A DNA stretch of 64,000 nucleotides, from positions 744,001 through 808,000 of the forward strand of contig NZ_WYEU01000002.1 in assembly GCF_015143595.1 (NCBI RefSeq). The letters run 5' to 3'. Source of the DNA: Sneathiella sp. P13V-1. GTDB taxonomy: Bacteria > Pseudomonadota > Alphaproteobacteria > Sneathiellales > Sneathiellaceae. The notes under the pieces were generated by a model, which was not told the origin of the DNA, ran no database searches, and was given only the letters and a program-made list of their open reading frames with translations. The position numbers were made by a program, and so were the translations under genes. The first letter of the stretch is position 1, and each line of letters starts with the position of its first letter. Below are positions 1 to 9,373 of the stretch, piece by piece.

Positions 1-82
1 TTTATACATCTCGACTCTTCATCAATTCAATTTATAGAAATTTTTATCCATTGGCGTGACCGAACGTCTGGGGAGATGAACT

Positions 83-116
83 CTTTTCGCTTTGATTTGC
101 CAATCAAATTGAAAAG
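83..116 (+). promoter_or_regulatory. Hairpin in the flp pilin leader
   Basis: An imperfect inverted repeat: outer arms CTTTTC (83-88) and GAAAAG (111-116), inner arms TTTGATT (91-97) and AATCAAA (102-108), a 2-by-2 internal loop and a TGCC apical loop. It ends 47 nt before the pilin start codon and has no T-run after it, so it is unlikely to be a simple terminator. It could stabilise the abundant pilin mRNA or modulate its translation. The rest of bases 1-127 shows nothing recognisable. Confidence 0.45.
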
Positions 117-163
117 ACGGTCAACCAATGGATAACAAAAAAAACCAAAATGAAGGGGTTAAG

Positions 164-364
164 ATGAAACAGTTATTTGTTGATTTCTTTCTTGAAGAAG
201 AAGGGGTTACAGCAGTCGAATATGCTTTGCTGGCGTCCGCCGCAGCTGGTGCCGTAACAGGGATTGCAAGCGGCTTTTACACGGATCTGGGTACATTTTT
301 TGATGGTATTACGTTAAGCGGTGACAGTTCTGGCAGTGGCTCTGGCGGAAGCCAGCTGCCTTAA
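164..364 (+). CDS. flp: Flp-type pilin (major Tad pilus subunit)
   Basis: Structural subunit of a Flp/Tad type IVb pilus, inserted in the inner membrane, cleaved by the prepilin peptidase and assembled by the gene products that follow. About 66 residues. The class signature is the hydrophobic helix with GVTAVEYALLA, carrying the Glu-Tyr pair typical of Flp pilins just after the predicted cleavage site. The ATG at 164 is preferred over an in-frame ATG at 128 because GAAGGGG (152-158) sits 5 nt upstream of it. The C-terminus is an odd Gly/Ser-rich tail. It is first in the operon, as usual. Confidence 0.9.
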   Translation: MKQLFVDFFLEEEGVTAVEYALLASAAAGAVTGIASGFYTDLGTFFDGITLSGDSSGSGSGGSQLP

Positions 365-381
365 AGTAGAGGGGGAGCGAA

Positions 382-897
382 ATGATGACTTCACCCGATA
401 TCAGTGGAATAGTCATTTCGCTCATTTTGTTTGGCATGTCACTATTGTGTCTGACAATCGCTTACACTGATCTTGTAAGTCGCAAAATCAAAAATAATCA
501 TCTGATTGGATTGTTCGTGATGGCTTTGCTTTTAAAGTCATCCACATTGGGACCTGTTGATATCCTTATGGATTTCACGGTTTCTCTGATCGTTACAGCA
601 GCGACTTTTATTTTGTTTCTTTACCGGAAAATGGGTGCCGGAGACGTCAAATATATTGGTGTCTCTTTCTTTGTTTGTGGTCTTCAGTATATGCCAGAAT
701 TTAGCCTGGTTCTTTTTGTCAGTAACATTGCTATCGCGATTTACACTTTCTCAGAAAGTTTGAAATTCACTTGGCTCACCATAGCTAATTTTCTGGGTGT
801 TCCTGCGCTCAAGGAGATGGCCCTAGAAAGAAACTCAATTCCGTTCGGTGTTCCAATCTCTATCGCTAATGTTCTCTGCATTGCCTGGATGATGTGA
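382..897 (+). CDS. cpaA: Prepilin peptidase CpaA/TadV (A24 family)
   Basis: Membrane aspartyl protease that removes the leader of the Flp pilin and probably of the TadE/F/G pseudopilins. 171 residues, several hydrophobic segments. The two catalytic aspartates of family A24 are recognisable in YTDLVSRKIKN near residue 30 and in the GxGD motif of KMGAGDVKYIG near residue 90. It lacks the N-terminal methylase domain of PilD, which fits the short Tad/Cpa type. A GGGGGAG ribosome-binding site lies just before tandem ATG codons at 382/385. Confidence 0.92.
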   Translation: MMTSPDISGIVISLILFGMSLLCLTIAYTDLVSRKIKNNHLIGLFVMALLLKSSTLGPVDILMDFTVSLIVTAATFILFLYRKMGAGDVKYIGVSFFVCGLQYMPEFSLVLFVSNIAIAIYTFSESLKFTWLTIANFLGVPALKEMALERNSIPFGVPISIANVLCIAWMM

Positions 898-908
898 GTC
901 ACTAACGA

Positions 909-1727
909 ATGCGGTCATTTCTATTGTTCATAACCGGATTTTTCTTTCTCTCCTTTGCTGTTTATCTGGGGCTCGGGCTCTACACAGAGGAGGCGAACAC
1001 TGCAAATGCTGTCGTTCCCAAAAAAATCTGGTTGGCGACTGTTCAAAGAACAATTGAAAAAGGTGATTTTCTGTCTGCAACAGATTTGCAATGGACCTAT
1101 GTGGAGGCGGCGGACGGGTACGAGGAATTTGTCTCTAAAGAAAGTATAAAAGGCGATGAAACTAACAGGTATCTGGCATTGGAAACGCTTGAAATCGGCG
1201 AGTTGGTCAAGACATCGGACATTCTTGGGGTGGATAATCCCGACGTGATCAAGCTAGCAGTGAAAGCGGGGCATCAACTGACAAATCTACCTGAAAAGAT
1301 GGAGAACAGTTTCGTATCTAACCTTTTCATTGGTGAAAGCGTGGATGTTTACTGGGTAATGAAAGAACAGCGCTCCAACCGAGAAGTGGTCCTGAAAATT
1401 GGTACAAAATGGCGGGTTTTGAAGAAGGATAAAGAGCAGTATATGGAGATTCCAAAAGATTTTGTCTCCCTATATCTGTCAATTCAACGACACGGAAAGA
1501 TAACGTTCTTACGATCATCCAGTGCCGATGATAAAGAAACAGCAACACCGCCTGATGAACTTACCACTCAGATAGACAAGCTCTTGGCAGCTCCCGTTCA
1601 AAGTGTAGTTCAGTATAGAGAAATCCGTATTCATCGGGGAACATCTGTTACCAGTGTTTCTACAGAGACAAATTATCCAGATGTGAGAGGTGTTATCAAG
1701 GATAAGCGTCAGAAGGTGAAAGAATGA
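909..1727 (+). CDS. cpaB: Flp pilus assembly protein CpaB (RcpC)
   Basis: Periplasmic protein thought to stabilise the secretin channel of the Tad pilus. One N-terminal hydrophobic anchor (about residues 3-25) is followed by a SAF-like domain (about 40-110, containing IEKGDFLSATDLQW) and an RcpC/CpaB C-terminal region. 272 residues is within the family range. The start lies 11 nt after cpaA without a strong ribosome-binding site, which suggests translational coupling. It overlaps cpaC by 4 nt. Confidence 0.85.
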   Translation: MRSFLLFITGFFFLSFAVYLGLGLYTEEANTANAVVPKKIWLATVQRTIEKGDFLSATDLQWTYVEAADGYEEFVSKESIKGDETNRYLALETLEIGELVKTSDILGVDNPDVIKLAVKAGHQLTNLPEKMENSFVSNLFIGESVDVYWVMKEQRSNREVVLKIGTKWRVLKKDKEQYMEIPKDFVSLYLSIQRHGKITFLRSSSADDKETATPPDELTTQIDKLLAAPVQSVVQYREIRIHRGTSVTSVSTETNYPDVRGVIKDKRQKVKE

Positions 1728-3088
1728 AAAACCTTATTTCATTCATTGCGGCGCTATTATTCTCATCTCTTTGCTTCGGCGATGAGTTGGAGATCAATGT
1801 CAACGAAGGTAAACTGCTGCGTATCTCGGACGAGATACAGGATATCGTTGTTACCAATCCAGAAATTGCAGATGTCAGATTAACCCAGGATAAGAACCTG
1901 TTTGTTTTCGGAAAGTCTTCCGGTCAAACACATATCGTTGTCTTGGGAAGACAGGATCGTATTCTTGTAAATCGAACAGTAACTGTAAAAGCCAATCTAA
2001 ATCGTCTTCAGCGCGTGCTGGATCAACATTTTCCAGAGAGCCGGATGCAGGTGACTGCCTCACCCGGACGGATCATTCTGTCAGGATTGGTGCATTCTGC
2101 GGCATCCATGACCAACGCGTTAACAATTGCTGAGGGCTTTTTAGGAGACGGCGGCAAGATCATAAATCAAATGACGGTCATGGGCCCTAACCAAATAAAT
2201 GTGAAGGTTCGGGTTATGGAGATGAACCGTGTTGCCATTAAGGAAATTGGCCTTAATTGGGACATTCTGTTCAATCCGGGATCATTGGCTGTCAATATCC
2301 TGACAGGTCGCAGTAGTCGCGGGATAGGGGGCAACTTTATTCCTGATTTTGGAACCGGTGGCGGCGGTGTTTCCGCAAGAATTGGCTCTTCTGGAACGGA
2401 TGGCGATGTTTCAACGGTTATTGATGCCTTGGTGAAAGATCAGCTTGTGACGGTTTTGGCGGAACCTAATCTCACATCGCGCTCCGGCAGTACGGCGAGT
2501 TTCTTTGCTGGCGGCGAATTTCCTATCCCAATCGCCGCAGATAACAACAAAATTACCATCGAATTCAAAAAGTTTGGGGTCATTCTGGATATGACACCGA
2601 CCCTTCTTTCCAGGAACAAAATCAGATTGCATATCAAACCTGAAGTAAGCGAGCTTACTGCAACAGGTGCTATTGTAACGGAAGGCATCTCCATTCCAGG
2701 TGTTGCCATCAGGCGCACTGAGGCAACCATTGAGCTTGCGGATGGTCAGAGCTTTGCGGTGGCTGGAATGTTTCAAAATCAACGACTTGATACGGTTAGT
2801 AAAGTTCCGTGGTTGGGTGACATTGACGTCCTTGGACCTTTATTCAGATCGAAAAAATTCCAAAACTCAGAGAGTGAGCTGGTCATTGTCGCAACAGTAA
2901 GCATCGTCCGCCCAACCTACGAGGATCACTATAGATCTCCATTGGAAGTCAAGCGTGAACATGAACTGGAGGTTGATGACCACATTAGGCAACCTCAGTA
3001 CTTGAGAACATCTCCCGATTACCCGGCCTTTAAAATGCTAAATGGGTATAAGGTCTATGGCCCTCATGGGATTGGAGAGAGGCGATAG
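1724..3088 (+). CDS. cpaC: Pilus secretin CpaC (RcpA)
   Basis: Outer-membrane secretin that forms the exit pore of the Flp pilus. 454 residues: signal peptide (about 1-19), an N-terminal pilus-associated domain with the typical LxxPxxI/VADV pattern (VVTNPEIADVRL), a BON-like segment, then the secretin domain from about residue 160 to 400. Signature stretches are VLAEPNLTSRSG, GGEFPIP and VPWLGDIDVLGPLFR, followed by ELVIVATVSIVRP at the end of the barrel. It sits between cpaB and the small lipoprotein gene, the usual order. Confidence 0.93.
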   Translation: MKNLISFIAALLFSSLCFGDELEINVNEGKLLRISDEIQDIVVTNPEIADVRLTQDKNLFVFGKSSGQTHIVVLGRQDRILVNRTVTVKANLNRLQRVLDQHFPESRMQVTASPGRIILSGLVHSAASMTNALTIAEGFLGDGGKIINQMTVMGPNQINVKVRVMEMNRVAIKEIGLNWDILFNPGSLAVNILTGRSSRGIGGNFIPDFGTGGGGVSARIGSSGTDGDVSTVIDALVKDQLVTVLAEPNLTSRSGSTASFFAGGEFPIPIAADNNKITIEFKKFGVILDMTPTLLSRNKIRLHIKPEVSELTATGAIVTEGISIPGVAIRRTEATIELADGQSFAVAGMFQNQRLDTVSKVPWLGDIDVLGPLFRSKKFQNSESELVIVATVSIVRPTYEDHYRSPLEVKREHELEVDDHIRQPQYLRTSPDYPAFKMLNGYKVYGPHGIGERR

Positions 3089-3090
3089 GC

Positions 3091-3675
3091 ATGAGGATAA
3101 TTCTTGTGACATTGATGAGCTTTGCTCTTTTATCCTGCAAATCTCTGATTGCTGACCCGGAGCCTTTGGACAGCAGCTTACAGGCAACATCACTGCGCTC
3201 CTATTACATTGAAAAATCCATATCTACGGGCATTGTGAGAAATTCCGCTGGGGACGTCGATCCTTCTTTGGAACTTGCAGCGTGGCTCTTTGAGGCGAAG
3301 GCTGGTATCGACGAGCGTCTGGTTATCCTGTCAGATGCAAATCTGGACCAGGAAACTAAGGATAAATTAGCTGGCATATGGAGTGAATTTAATAACTCGA
3401 AAGTTCATTTTATTGCTAAGTCAGACGCTCAATACAGGGTTACGGCAAGGCTTTACAGATATTCGCTTAAAATAGACGACTGTCAAAATAGAAAGGGGCA
3501 ATACCGGCTTGGATGCGCAACAGAAATCAACAGGCAATTGAGCCGTTATAATCTCAATCCAGTACAGGGTAACACCGATATTACCTCTCCTGCTATATAC
3601 GAACAGGTTCCTGTCGCCCGAGACGTCCAGTTCATAAAATCTCCCTGGATTTCAGAACGGGAGGATCGGGAATGA
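3091..3675 (+). CDS. cpaD: CpaD-like pilus biogenesis lipoprotein
   Basis: Small outer-membrane lipoprotein, probably an accessory of the CpaC secretin. The signal peptide ends in the lipobox LLSC (Cys16). A C-terminal stretch LGCATEINRQLSRYNLNP resembles the GCA...N...DP block of CpaD. 194 residues. The assignment rests on that block and on position between the secretin gene and cpaE; most of the sequence is divergent. It begins 2 nt after cpaC and overlaps cpaE by 4 nt. Confidence 0.7.
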   Translation: MRIILVTLMSFALLSCKSLIADPEPLDSSLQATSLRSYYIEKSISTGIVRNSAGDVDPSLELAAWLFEAKAGIDERLVILSDANLDQETKDKLAGIWSEFNNSKVHFIAKSDAQYRVTARLYRYSLKIDDCQNRKGQYRLGCATEINRQLSRYNLNPVQGNTDITSPAIYEQVPVARDVQFIKSPWISEREDRE

Positions 3676-4880
3676 ACAGTCCATATCCGATGTTATCCCA
3701 ACGCAGCAAGAACACTCTCATCGCCTTTCTCAACAGCGAGGAAGAAATCGAACGGCTGTCTCAAATATCGGTAAATCAGGGCATTCAATTGTTAAAAGCC
3801 CAAGTGGGAACAATCAGAAATTCAATTGAGTTTTTCAAAAACAATCCCTCTTCGAATATCCTTATCGTTGACATCACTGGTGAAGACTTTCCTTTGGATC
3901 GTATTGATGAATTGGCTGAAGTTTGTGCGCCGGCTGTCAAAGTTGTGGTGGTGGGCGATCGGGACAGCGTGGGGCTTTACAGGGCTTTGCTCGACCGTGG
4001 GGTTTCCGATTACCTCGTGCGGCCTCTTCCGGAAAGCTTGTTGGTGGATATACTAAAACAACTTGTGGTAGGAGACGTACAAAAAAGAAGGCCTTCCTCA
4101 AATGGCAAAACCATTGGGGTGATGGGAGCAGTCGGCGGCGTTGGAACCAGTCATCTTGTTGCTAATATGGGATACATATTATCAAGCATAAATAACAGCC
4201 AAACAACCATTGCTGACTTGGGAGGGGGAAGCCATTTTTCCCTTATTTATGGGCAAAAGCCCGTTGGTGGATTGGAAGAACTTCTTCAAAATCCGGACCG
4301 AATTGATGACCTTCTATTAGAAAGGTCACTTCAATTTCTTGGAAGAAGACTGGATCTTCTGGGGGTGAATTCTGAGACAATGCTCCCCCACATAGATAGG
4401 GAGGCGTTTACCAAACTTATCAGATTAATTTCCCATCGCCGGCACTATCTATTGCTGGATTTTCCATCTTATCACTCTGCTAATCATTTTGAAAATTTTT
4501 GCAACTGCGATGCTAAATTTATCCTTGTACCTCCTTCATTGCGAGGGTGTCTGACAGCCCGCAATATACTCAAAAATGCAAGGGCATTAAATCCGGAGGG
4601 CGGCATACAGGTTGTCCTTTCAAATGCACGGCCAACGTCGAAGGATACTCTGCGTCTAAATGAGGTAGAGGATATTCTGGAGAAGAAAATCGCTGCCTTT
4701 ATCCCGTTTGATGGAAAGTTGTTCACCAAGTCGGAGTTGGAAGGGCAGCCTGTCTTCTCGTTGAACTCAAGAGGGAGAACCCTATACTCCCAAATCCTGC
4801 CCCTCATTTCTTCACATAAGCAAACAAAGGAAAAGGCCACATCAAAGTGGGGGGGACTGAATGTTTGGAAAAAGAAATAG
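3672..4880 (+). CDS. cpaE: Pilus localisation ATPase-like protein CpaE/TadZ
   Basis: ParA/MinD-family protein that positions the Tad machine at the cell pole. 402 residues: an N-terminal receiver-like fold (about 45-135, no obvious phospho-acceptor acidic pocket) and a C-terminal ParA-like domain starting at about residue 150. The P-loop reads GGVGTSH, so the Walker A lysine of true ParA proteins is absent, as is common in CpaE proteins, and strong ATP hydrolysis is doubtful. It overlaps cpaF by 20 nt, with the cpaF ribosome-binding site inside this gene. Confidence 0.88.
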   Translation: MNSPYPMLSQRSKNTLIAFLNSEEEIERLSQISVNQGIQLLKAQVGTIRNSIEFFKNNPSSNILIVDITGEDFPLDRIDELAEVCAPAVKVVVVGDRDSVGLYRALLDRGVSDYLVRPLPESLLVDILKQLVVGDVQKRRPSSNGKTIGVMGAVGGVGTSHLVANMGYILSSINNSQTTIADLGGGSHFSLIYGQKPVGGLEELLQNPDRIDDLLLERSLQFLGRRLDLLGVNSETMLPHIDREAFTKLIRLISHRRHYLLLDFPSYHSANHFENFCNCDAKFILVPPSLRGCLTARNILKNARALNPEGGIQVVLSNARPTSKDTLRLNEVEDILEKKIAAFIPFDGKLFTKSELEGQPVFSLNSRGRTLYSQILPLISSHKQTKEKATSKWGGLNVWKKK

Positions 4881-6240
4881 CGCTACCGGCCTTACCGAAT
4901 TTGCCGAAGAGAACGATGAATATTCTTACGAGAATAAGAGGGAAGATGAGCAAGGTTCACAGTCAAAAATAGCCCGGCCACTGGGGCATATGGAAACCAT
5001 ACGAGGGGAATTTTTTGAACGGGTAAATCCTACCTTTGCGAACGGATTATCTAACGACCAGCTTCTGGTGAAAATCAACGAGGCGGTTGAGGAGATTGTA
5101 GAGAGTGCAAAACTGCCGATCAATTGGAAGGAGCAGACTAACGCAGCATTGGAATTGCTGAACGATATTGTCGGTTTGGGACCAATTGAAACGTTGCTGG
5201 ATGATAAACAGGTGACAGATGTTCTGATCAACGGATATGCCGCCATCTTTGTAGAGCGAAATGGCCTTCTTGAGAAAACGGACATGGCATTCAGAGATGA
5301 ACACCATCTGCTGAATGTTGCAAAACGGATCGCACTCACAGCAGGGCGACGGGTTGATGAAAGCTCTCCCATGGTGGATGCCAGACTGATAGATGGAAGC
5401 CGTGTGAATATCATCATTCCGCCGCTTTCTGTTCATGGGACCATTATATCCATAAGAAAATTTCCCAATCATAAAATCTCGTTAAATGACCTTGTTGCAT
5501 ATGGCGCAATGAGTGAAGACATGATGCATTTTTTGAAATTTGCTGCGAAAATTCGCCTTAATATTCTAATCTCAGGTGGTACTGGATCAGGCAAGACAAC
5601 AATATTAAACGCTTTGTCTGGGTGCATTAGCGAAGGGGAGCGGATAGTAACCATTGAAGATGCCGCAGAAATAAACCTTCAACAACCTCATGTTATCAGT
5701 TTGGAAACCCGTCAGCGGAATATGGAGGGTGGCGGAGAAGTTTCCCAACGGGATTTGCTTCGAAATGCCCTTCGGATGAGACCTGATAGGATAATAATTG
5801 GGGAAGTGAGAGGGCCTGAGTCTCATGAGATGCTGCAGGCCATGAATACCGGGCATGATGGGTCCATGTCGACGGTTCATGCAAATTCTCCAAGAGATGC
5901 AATGTTACGTGTAGAAGATCTTGTTCTCTCCTATCAGTCTAATTTTAATCCTCTGGCTGTCCGGCGCCAGATTGGGTCAGCCCTGGACCTTGTTATTCAT
6001 GTGGTTCGGGACTTTGGCGGCCGAAGATATGTGCAATCCATCAGTGAAGTTCAGGGAATGGAAAATGATGTGATCACAATGCAGGAGTTATTTGTTCATG
6101 ACATCACTTCGACATTGTCTTCTTCTGACAGTGGGGCCGGATTTATCACCAGAAGGGTGCGTCCTCACTGTGCCTTGAAAGCAAAATCATTTGGTTTAGA
6201 GGCGGACGTTTTGAAACTGTTCCGAGGGGCGCATGACTAA
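4861..6240 (+). CDS. cpaF: Pilus assembly ATPase CpaF/TadA
   Basis: Hexameric secretion ATPase of the type II/IV (GspE/VirB11) family that powers Flp pilus assembly and probably retraction. 459 residues: a variable N-terminal segment, the three-helix and PAS-like region, then the ATPase core. Walker A is GGTGSGKTT at about residues 238-246, the Walker B region is [11 protein letters not shown], and a His box is in [14 protein letters not shown] strong G-rich ribosome-binding site precedes the ATG. It overlaps tadB by 8 nt. Confidence 0.96.
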   Translation: MFGKRNSATGLTEFAEENDEYSYENKREDEQGSQSKIARPLGHMETIRGEFFERVNPTFANGLSNDQLLVKINEAVEEIVESAKLPINWKEQTNAALELLNDIVGLGPIETLLDDKQVTDVLINGYAAIFVERNGLLEKTDMAFRDEHHLLNVAKRIALTAGRRVDESSPMVDARLIDGSRVNIIIPPLSVHGTIISIRKFPNHKISLNDLVAYGAMSEDMMHFLKFAAKIRLNILISGGTGSGKTTILNALSGCISEGERIVTIEDAAEINLQQPHVISLETRQRNMEGGGEVSQRDLLRNALRMRPDRIIIGEVRGPESHEMLQAMNTGHDGSMSTVHANSPRDAMLRVEDLVLSYQSNFNPLAVRRQIGSALDLVIHVVRDFGGRRYVQSISEVQGMENDVITMQELFVHDITSTLSSSDSGAGFITRRVRPHCALKAKSFGLEADVLKLFRGAHD

Positions 6241-7138
6241 ATATCTGATTTTATGTGCCTCTCTCACGATTTTCTGGTTAGGCGGATATATTCTTTTTCG
6301 GTTGTACAAAGAAAGGAAACGTCACGAGTGTATTCGTTTGGCCTCGCTGTTGAAGGTGCAGGACATCAAGAATAGTTCCGAACCCCAAACTACTGAAAGT
6401 GAAATTGGCGTTCGTGAAAAACTATTCCAGTATTTGATGTCCAGAAGGGTGGTCTGGGCGCTTTGTGGTTTCGGGGCATCACTACTTATTGTGTGGCGGA
6501 CATTTCCCCATTTGTTCATTCCGTGGTTAGGACTGGCGCTGATATGGGCGACTGTCACAATGACAGTTCTCGTGTTGCGTTGGCGTAAATCCAGAGAGCT
6601 GAGCAAAATGACCGAACAGTTTCCAGAAACACTGGATCTAATCGTTCGCGCGGCCAAGGTTGGGGTGACACCAGATGCAGTGTTAAGGGAAATCGGTGGA
6701 AATATTCCTGATCCCCTTTGCAGGGTTTTTGAGGAAATTGAGGGATTGCGTTTTGCCGGTATGCCGATGGAAGTGGCGTGTCAGAAGGTTCATTTCAACT
6801 ATCCGCTTAAAGAATTGCTCTACCTGCAAGCTGTACTTTCGATCCAAAGGAAGGTTGGAGGGAGTTATGCAAAATTAGTGGAAGTTCTGGCGCAAAATAT
6901 GCGTGAGAGGCAGCAAAAGGAAAAGCGGGTAAATGTTGCAACGTCTGAGGCACGAACAGCAGCCAAGGTGGTTGGTTTGCTTGCTCTCGGGTCCATTGTA
7001 AGCCTGTTCTTTTTAAATCGGGATCAATTTCTATTCCTAATTCAGGACGCATCGGGACATTCAATCCTTCTATATAGCGCCTTAAGTATCGCTTCTGGTT
7101 TTTTCATTATTCGGCAAATGCTGAGGGCCGTATCATGA
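6233..7138 (+). CDS. tadB: Tad pilus inner-membrane platform protein TadB
   Basis: Polytopic inner-membrane protein of the GspF/T2SF family; with TadC it forms the platform on which CpaF acts. 301 residues with an N-terminal membrane segment, a pair of hydrophobic segments at about 75-120, a cytoplasmic T2SF helical domain (FPETLDLIVRAAKVGVTP) and two C-terminal membrane segments. Overlaps of 8 nt with cpaF and 4 nt with tadC indicate coupled translation. Confidence 0.92.
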   Translation: MTKYLILCASLTIFWLGGYILFRLYKERKRHECIRLASLLKVQDIKNSSEPQTTESEIGVREKLFQYLMSRRVVWALCGFGASLLIVWRTFPHLFIPWLGLALIWATVTMTVLVLRWRKSRELSKMTEQFPETLDLIVRAAKVGVTPDAVLREIGGNIPDPLCRVFEEIEGLRFAGMPMEVACQKVHFNYPLKELLYLQAVLSIQRKVGGSYAKLVEVLAQNMRERQQKEKRVNVATSEARTAAKVVGLLALGSIVSLFFLNRDQFLFLIQDASGHSILLYSALSIASGFFIIRQMLRAVS

Positions 7139-8097
7139 GCAATGAGGTGATCGTGATCGTAATAGCGGTGTTGATACTGTCTGCTATTTTTTGCCTGTTT
7201 GTGTCCTTCAAAGAAACAGCTAAAGAGAAAAGAAGGTTTCTGTTTGAAAGAGCAGGGGCGAGGCGCGGCGAAACTGAATTTGACGCGATCTCACGGTTTA
7301 TTGTCGGATTTGGTGTCGGAACTTCGGAACCTAAATTCCTTCTAAATAAAAACAGTCTTTCTGAAGAGAGGGAGGAGTGGGACAGAGGGGATAACATTGC
7401 AAATCAGTATTTTGGCACCTTCCACATACATAGAAAACTCCACAGTGCACTCAATATCGGCATTAAGGTGGGGACGTCAGTCGCCCTTTTTTGTATAATT
7501 TTTGCTCTCCTCTCAGGCTTCAATTTGCATGACACTGATATACGCTCAGTTCTTGTATCTGCGGGTTTGTCTGTGAGTTTCGGGATATTAGGTCCAGAAT
7601 ATGCTATGAAGGCTCACCTCAAGAAGATCATCCATGTCATCGAGCAAGACGCCCCTGATGTGATTGATTTGTTGATGCTTGGGGTGGAGGCGGGCTTGAG
7701 TTTCGATCAGTCCGTAGAAATGGCCCGGCATCATATTAAATCCTATTCACCCAAAATTGGCAAAGAGCTGGAAACTCTCTCTGCTGAGTTGGTGATGTTA
7801 CCGGACAGGACACAAGCGCTTGAAAATCTGGCTTGGCGTACAGGGTCGGAGACATTCAGATACCTGAAAGTGGCCTTAATACAGGGTGAACATTACGGAA
7901 CTCCCATCGCGAGTTCCCTGAAAACGGTGGCCAAGGAAAATCGTGAACGGCTTCTATCTGACAAGGAAGAAAGGGCAAGACGAGTCCCTGTTTTTTTAAG
8001 CATCCCGTTGATGTTACTTATTTTGCCGCCCGTCATTGTTATTTCTGCGGGGCCCGGTTTCATATCCATGATGCGTGTGTTGGGAGGGGGGCAATGA
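7135..8097 (+). CDS. tadC: Tad pilus inner-membrane platform protein TadC
   Basis: Second GspF-like platform protein, paralogous to TadB. 320 residues: an N-terminal membrane segment, a hydrophobic pair at about 110-160, the T2SF domain (APDVIDLLMLGVEAGLSFDQ) and a C-terminal membrane segment with the ERARRVPVFLSIPLMLLILP pattern typical of TadC. It overlaps tadB and tadD by 4 nt each (ATGA). Confidence 0.92.
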   Translation: MSNEVIVIVIAVLILSAIFCLFVSFKETAKEKRRFLFERAGARRGETEFDAISRFIVGFGVGTSEPKFLLNKNSLSEEREEWDRGDNIANQYFGTFHIHRKLHSALNIGIKVGTSVALFCIIFALLSGFNLHDTDIRSVLVSAGLSVSFGILGPEYAMKAHLKKIIHVIEQDAPDVIDLLMLGVEAGLSFDQSVEMARHHIKSYSPKIGKELETLSAELVMLPDRTQALENLAWRTGSETFRYLKVALIQGEHYGTPIASSLKTVAKENRERLLSDKEERARRVPVFLSIPLMLLILPPVIVISAGPGFISMMRVLGGGQ

Positions 8098-8927
8098 GTC
8101 GAATTTGCCTGAAATTACTTGGCCTGTTTTTTCTACAGATGGGATTATCTGCCTGCGCGGAGTTAGAGCCTCTTTCTATGTTCTCTAATGTAAATCACTC
8201 ACTTGTAGAGGAAGCCGTATCGGAAACCAAAAAAGGTGAAGCAGTTGCGGATGCATTTTTTAAACAAGGACAATATGAAGCGGCGCTAGAGATTTATGAG
8301 AATATCCTTGATCGTACTGAGTTGGATGACCGGGCTCCAATTTTGTTGAAACATGGGCAAGCGGCCAACGCAGCAGGCCTTCATTTAAAGGCAGTAAAAT
8401 CCTTTGAAAAGTTGAGTTATTACGTGGACCACAAATGTCCAGCCTATGTGGGGCTTGGTAAAGTTCAAATGAAACTGGGTAAGCCTAAAACAGCAAATGA
8501 GACTTTTGCGGCCTGCTTGAATATTGAGGAAGAGCACAAAGAGGCCAGCGAGTGGTTTGCCCTTTCAAAATTATTCTTGTCAAAAGATCCGCAGACGGTT
8601 CTCTATCTCAAAAAATTGGCAAATCAAAACCCAACGGATTTGTTCCGCCAAAATAACTTTGCTGTTTCGCTCATCTTGCACCATGAATTTGAGAAAGCGA
8701 AGCAACATCTTGAAATATATGCATTTTCAAAAATTTCGAACAGGCAGGTTCGACACAATCTCGCGCTTACCTACGCGTTGATGGGGGATGAAGACGCGTC
8801 ACGTTACGTGTCCTTATTGGATATGCCGCCAGAGGCTGCAACGACAAATCTGACCTACTATCGGTATATCCGGCAGAGCAAGAATGAAGAGGCGCTTCAC
8901 GCGTTGCTGCTGGGTGTCGCCAAATGA
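8094..8927 (+). CDS. tadD: TPR lipoprotein TadD
   Basis: Tetratricopeptide-repeat lipoprotein needed for assembly or outer-membrane targeting of the Tad secretin. The signal peptide ends in a lipobox-like LSAC. TPR-like helical pairs run from about residue 45 to 240 (for example FKQGQYEAALEIYENILD). 277 residues. ATGA overlaps with tadC and with the following TadE gene. Position in the operon supports the call. Confidence 0.83.
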   Translation: MSRICLKLLGLFFLQMGLSACAELEPLSMFSNVNHSLVEEAVSETKKGEAVADAFFKQGQYEAALEIYENILDRTELDDRAPILLKHGQAANAAGLHLKAVKSFEKLSYYVDHKCPAYVGLGKVQMKLGKPKTANETFAACLNIEEEHKEASEWFALSKLFLSKDPQTVLYLKKLANQNPTDLFRQNNFAVSLILHHEFEKAKQHLEIYAFSKISNRQVRHNLALTYALMGDEDASRYVSLLDMPPEAATTNLTYYRYIRQSKNEEALHALLLGVAK

Positions 8928-9373
8928 AAGGACTGGCATCAATCATACGTGAAACGGAAGGGAGTTTGGCAGTAGAGCTAGCCCTCTTTCTGCCGATTTT
9001 GTTTTTGTTTGTCCTAACGGCTTTTGATTTTTTCAGATTTTCCCTCGCAGAGCGAGAGCTATCAACAGCTCTTGCAAGCACGGTGAATTATCTGCAGAAA
9101 GCATCAGTTGAGGAGGTTGGCGTAACCGACATAGCGTCGAATGTTTTGAAAAAGGAAATCAGCGGGTTAGGGGTTAAAAGCCTAGATGTTGAAAAAGTCA
9201 CCTTAACCATCTCTTCTTTTGAAGAAATTGGGGGAAACAGCCACTTTAAGAAAGCAACAGCCACAGCAAAAACTTCTTTTAGCTCATTGATATCTGTTGG
9301 ATCGTTAAAGGCTTTTCCTGAAATTCAAGTGGCAAAAGCCCTGTTCTTCCGAGCGTCTTCGGTCAATGAATGA
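8924..9373 (+). CDS. tadE: TadE-like pseudopilin
   Basis: Minor pilin-like protein of the Tad system. 149 residues with one N-terminal hydrophobic helix preceded by the TadE signature (ETEGSLAVELALFLPILF), in which the Glu after the predicted cleavage point is conserved; CpaA would process it. The rest is a small soluble domain outside the membrane. ATGA overlaps with tadD and with the next gene. Confidence 0.85.
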   Translation: MKGLASIIRETEGSLAVELALFLPILFLFVLTAFDFFRFSLAERELSTALASTVNYLQKASVEEVGVTDIASNVLKKEISGLGVKSLDVEKVTLTISSFEEIGGNSHFKKATATAKTSFSSLISVGSLKAFPEIQVAKALFFRASSVNE

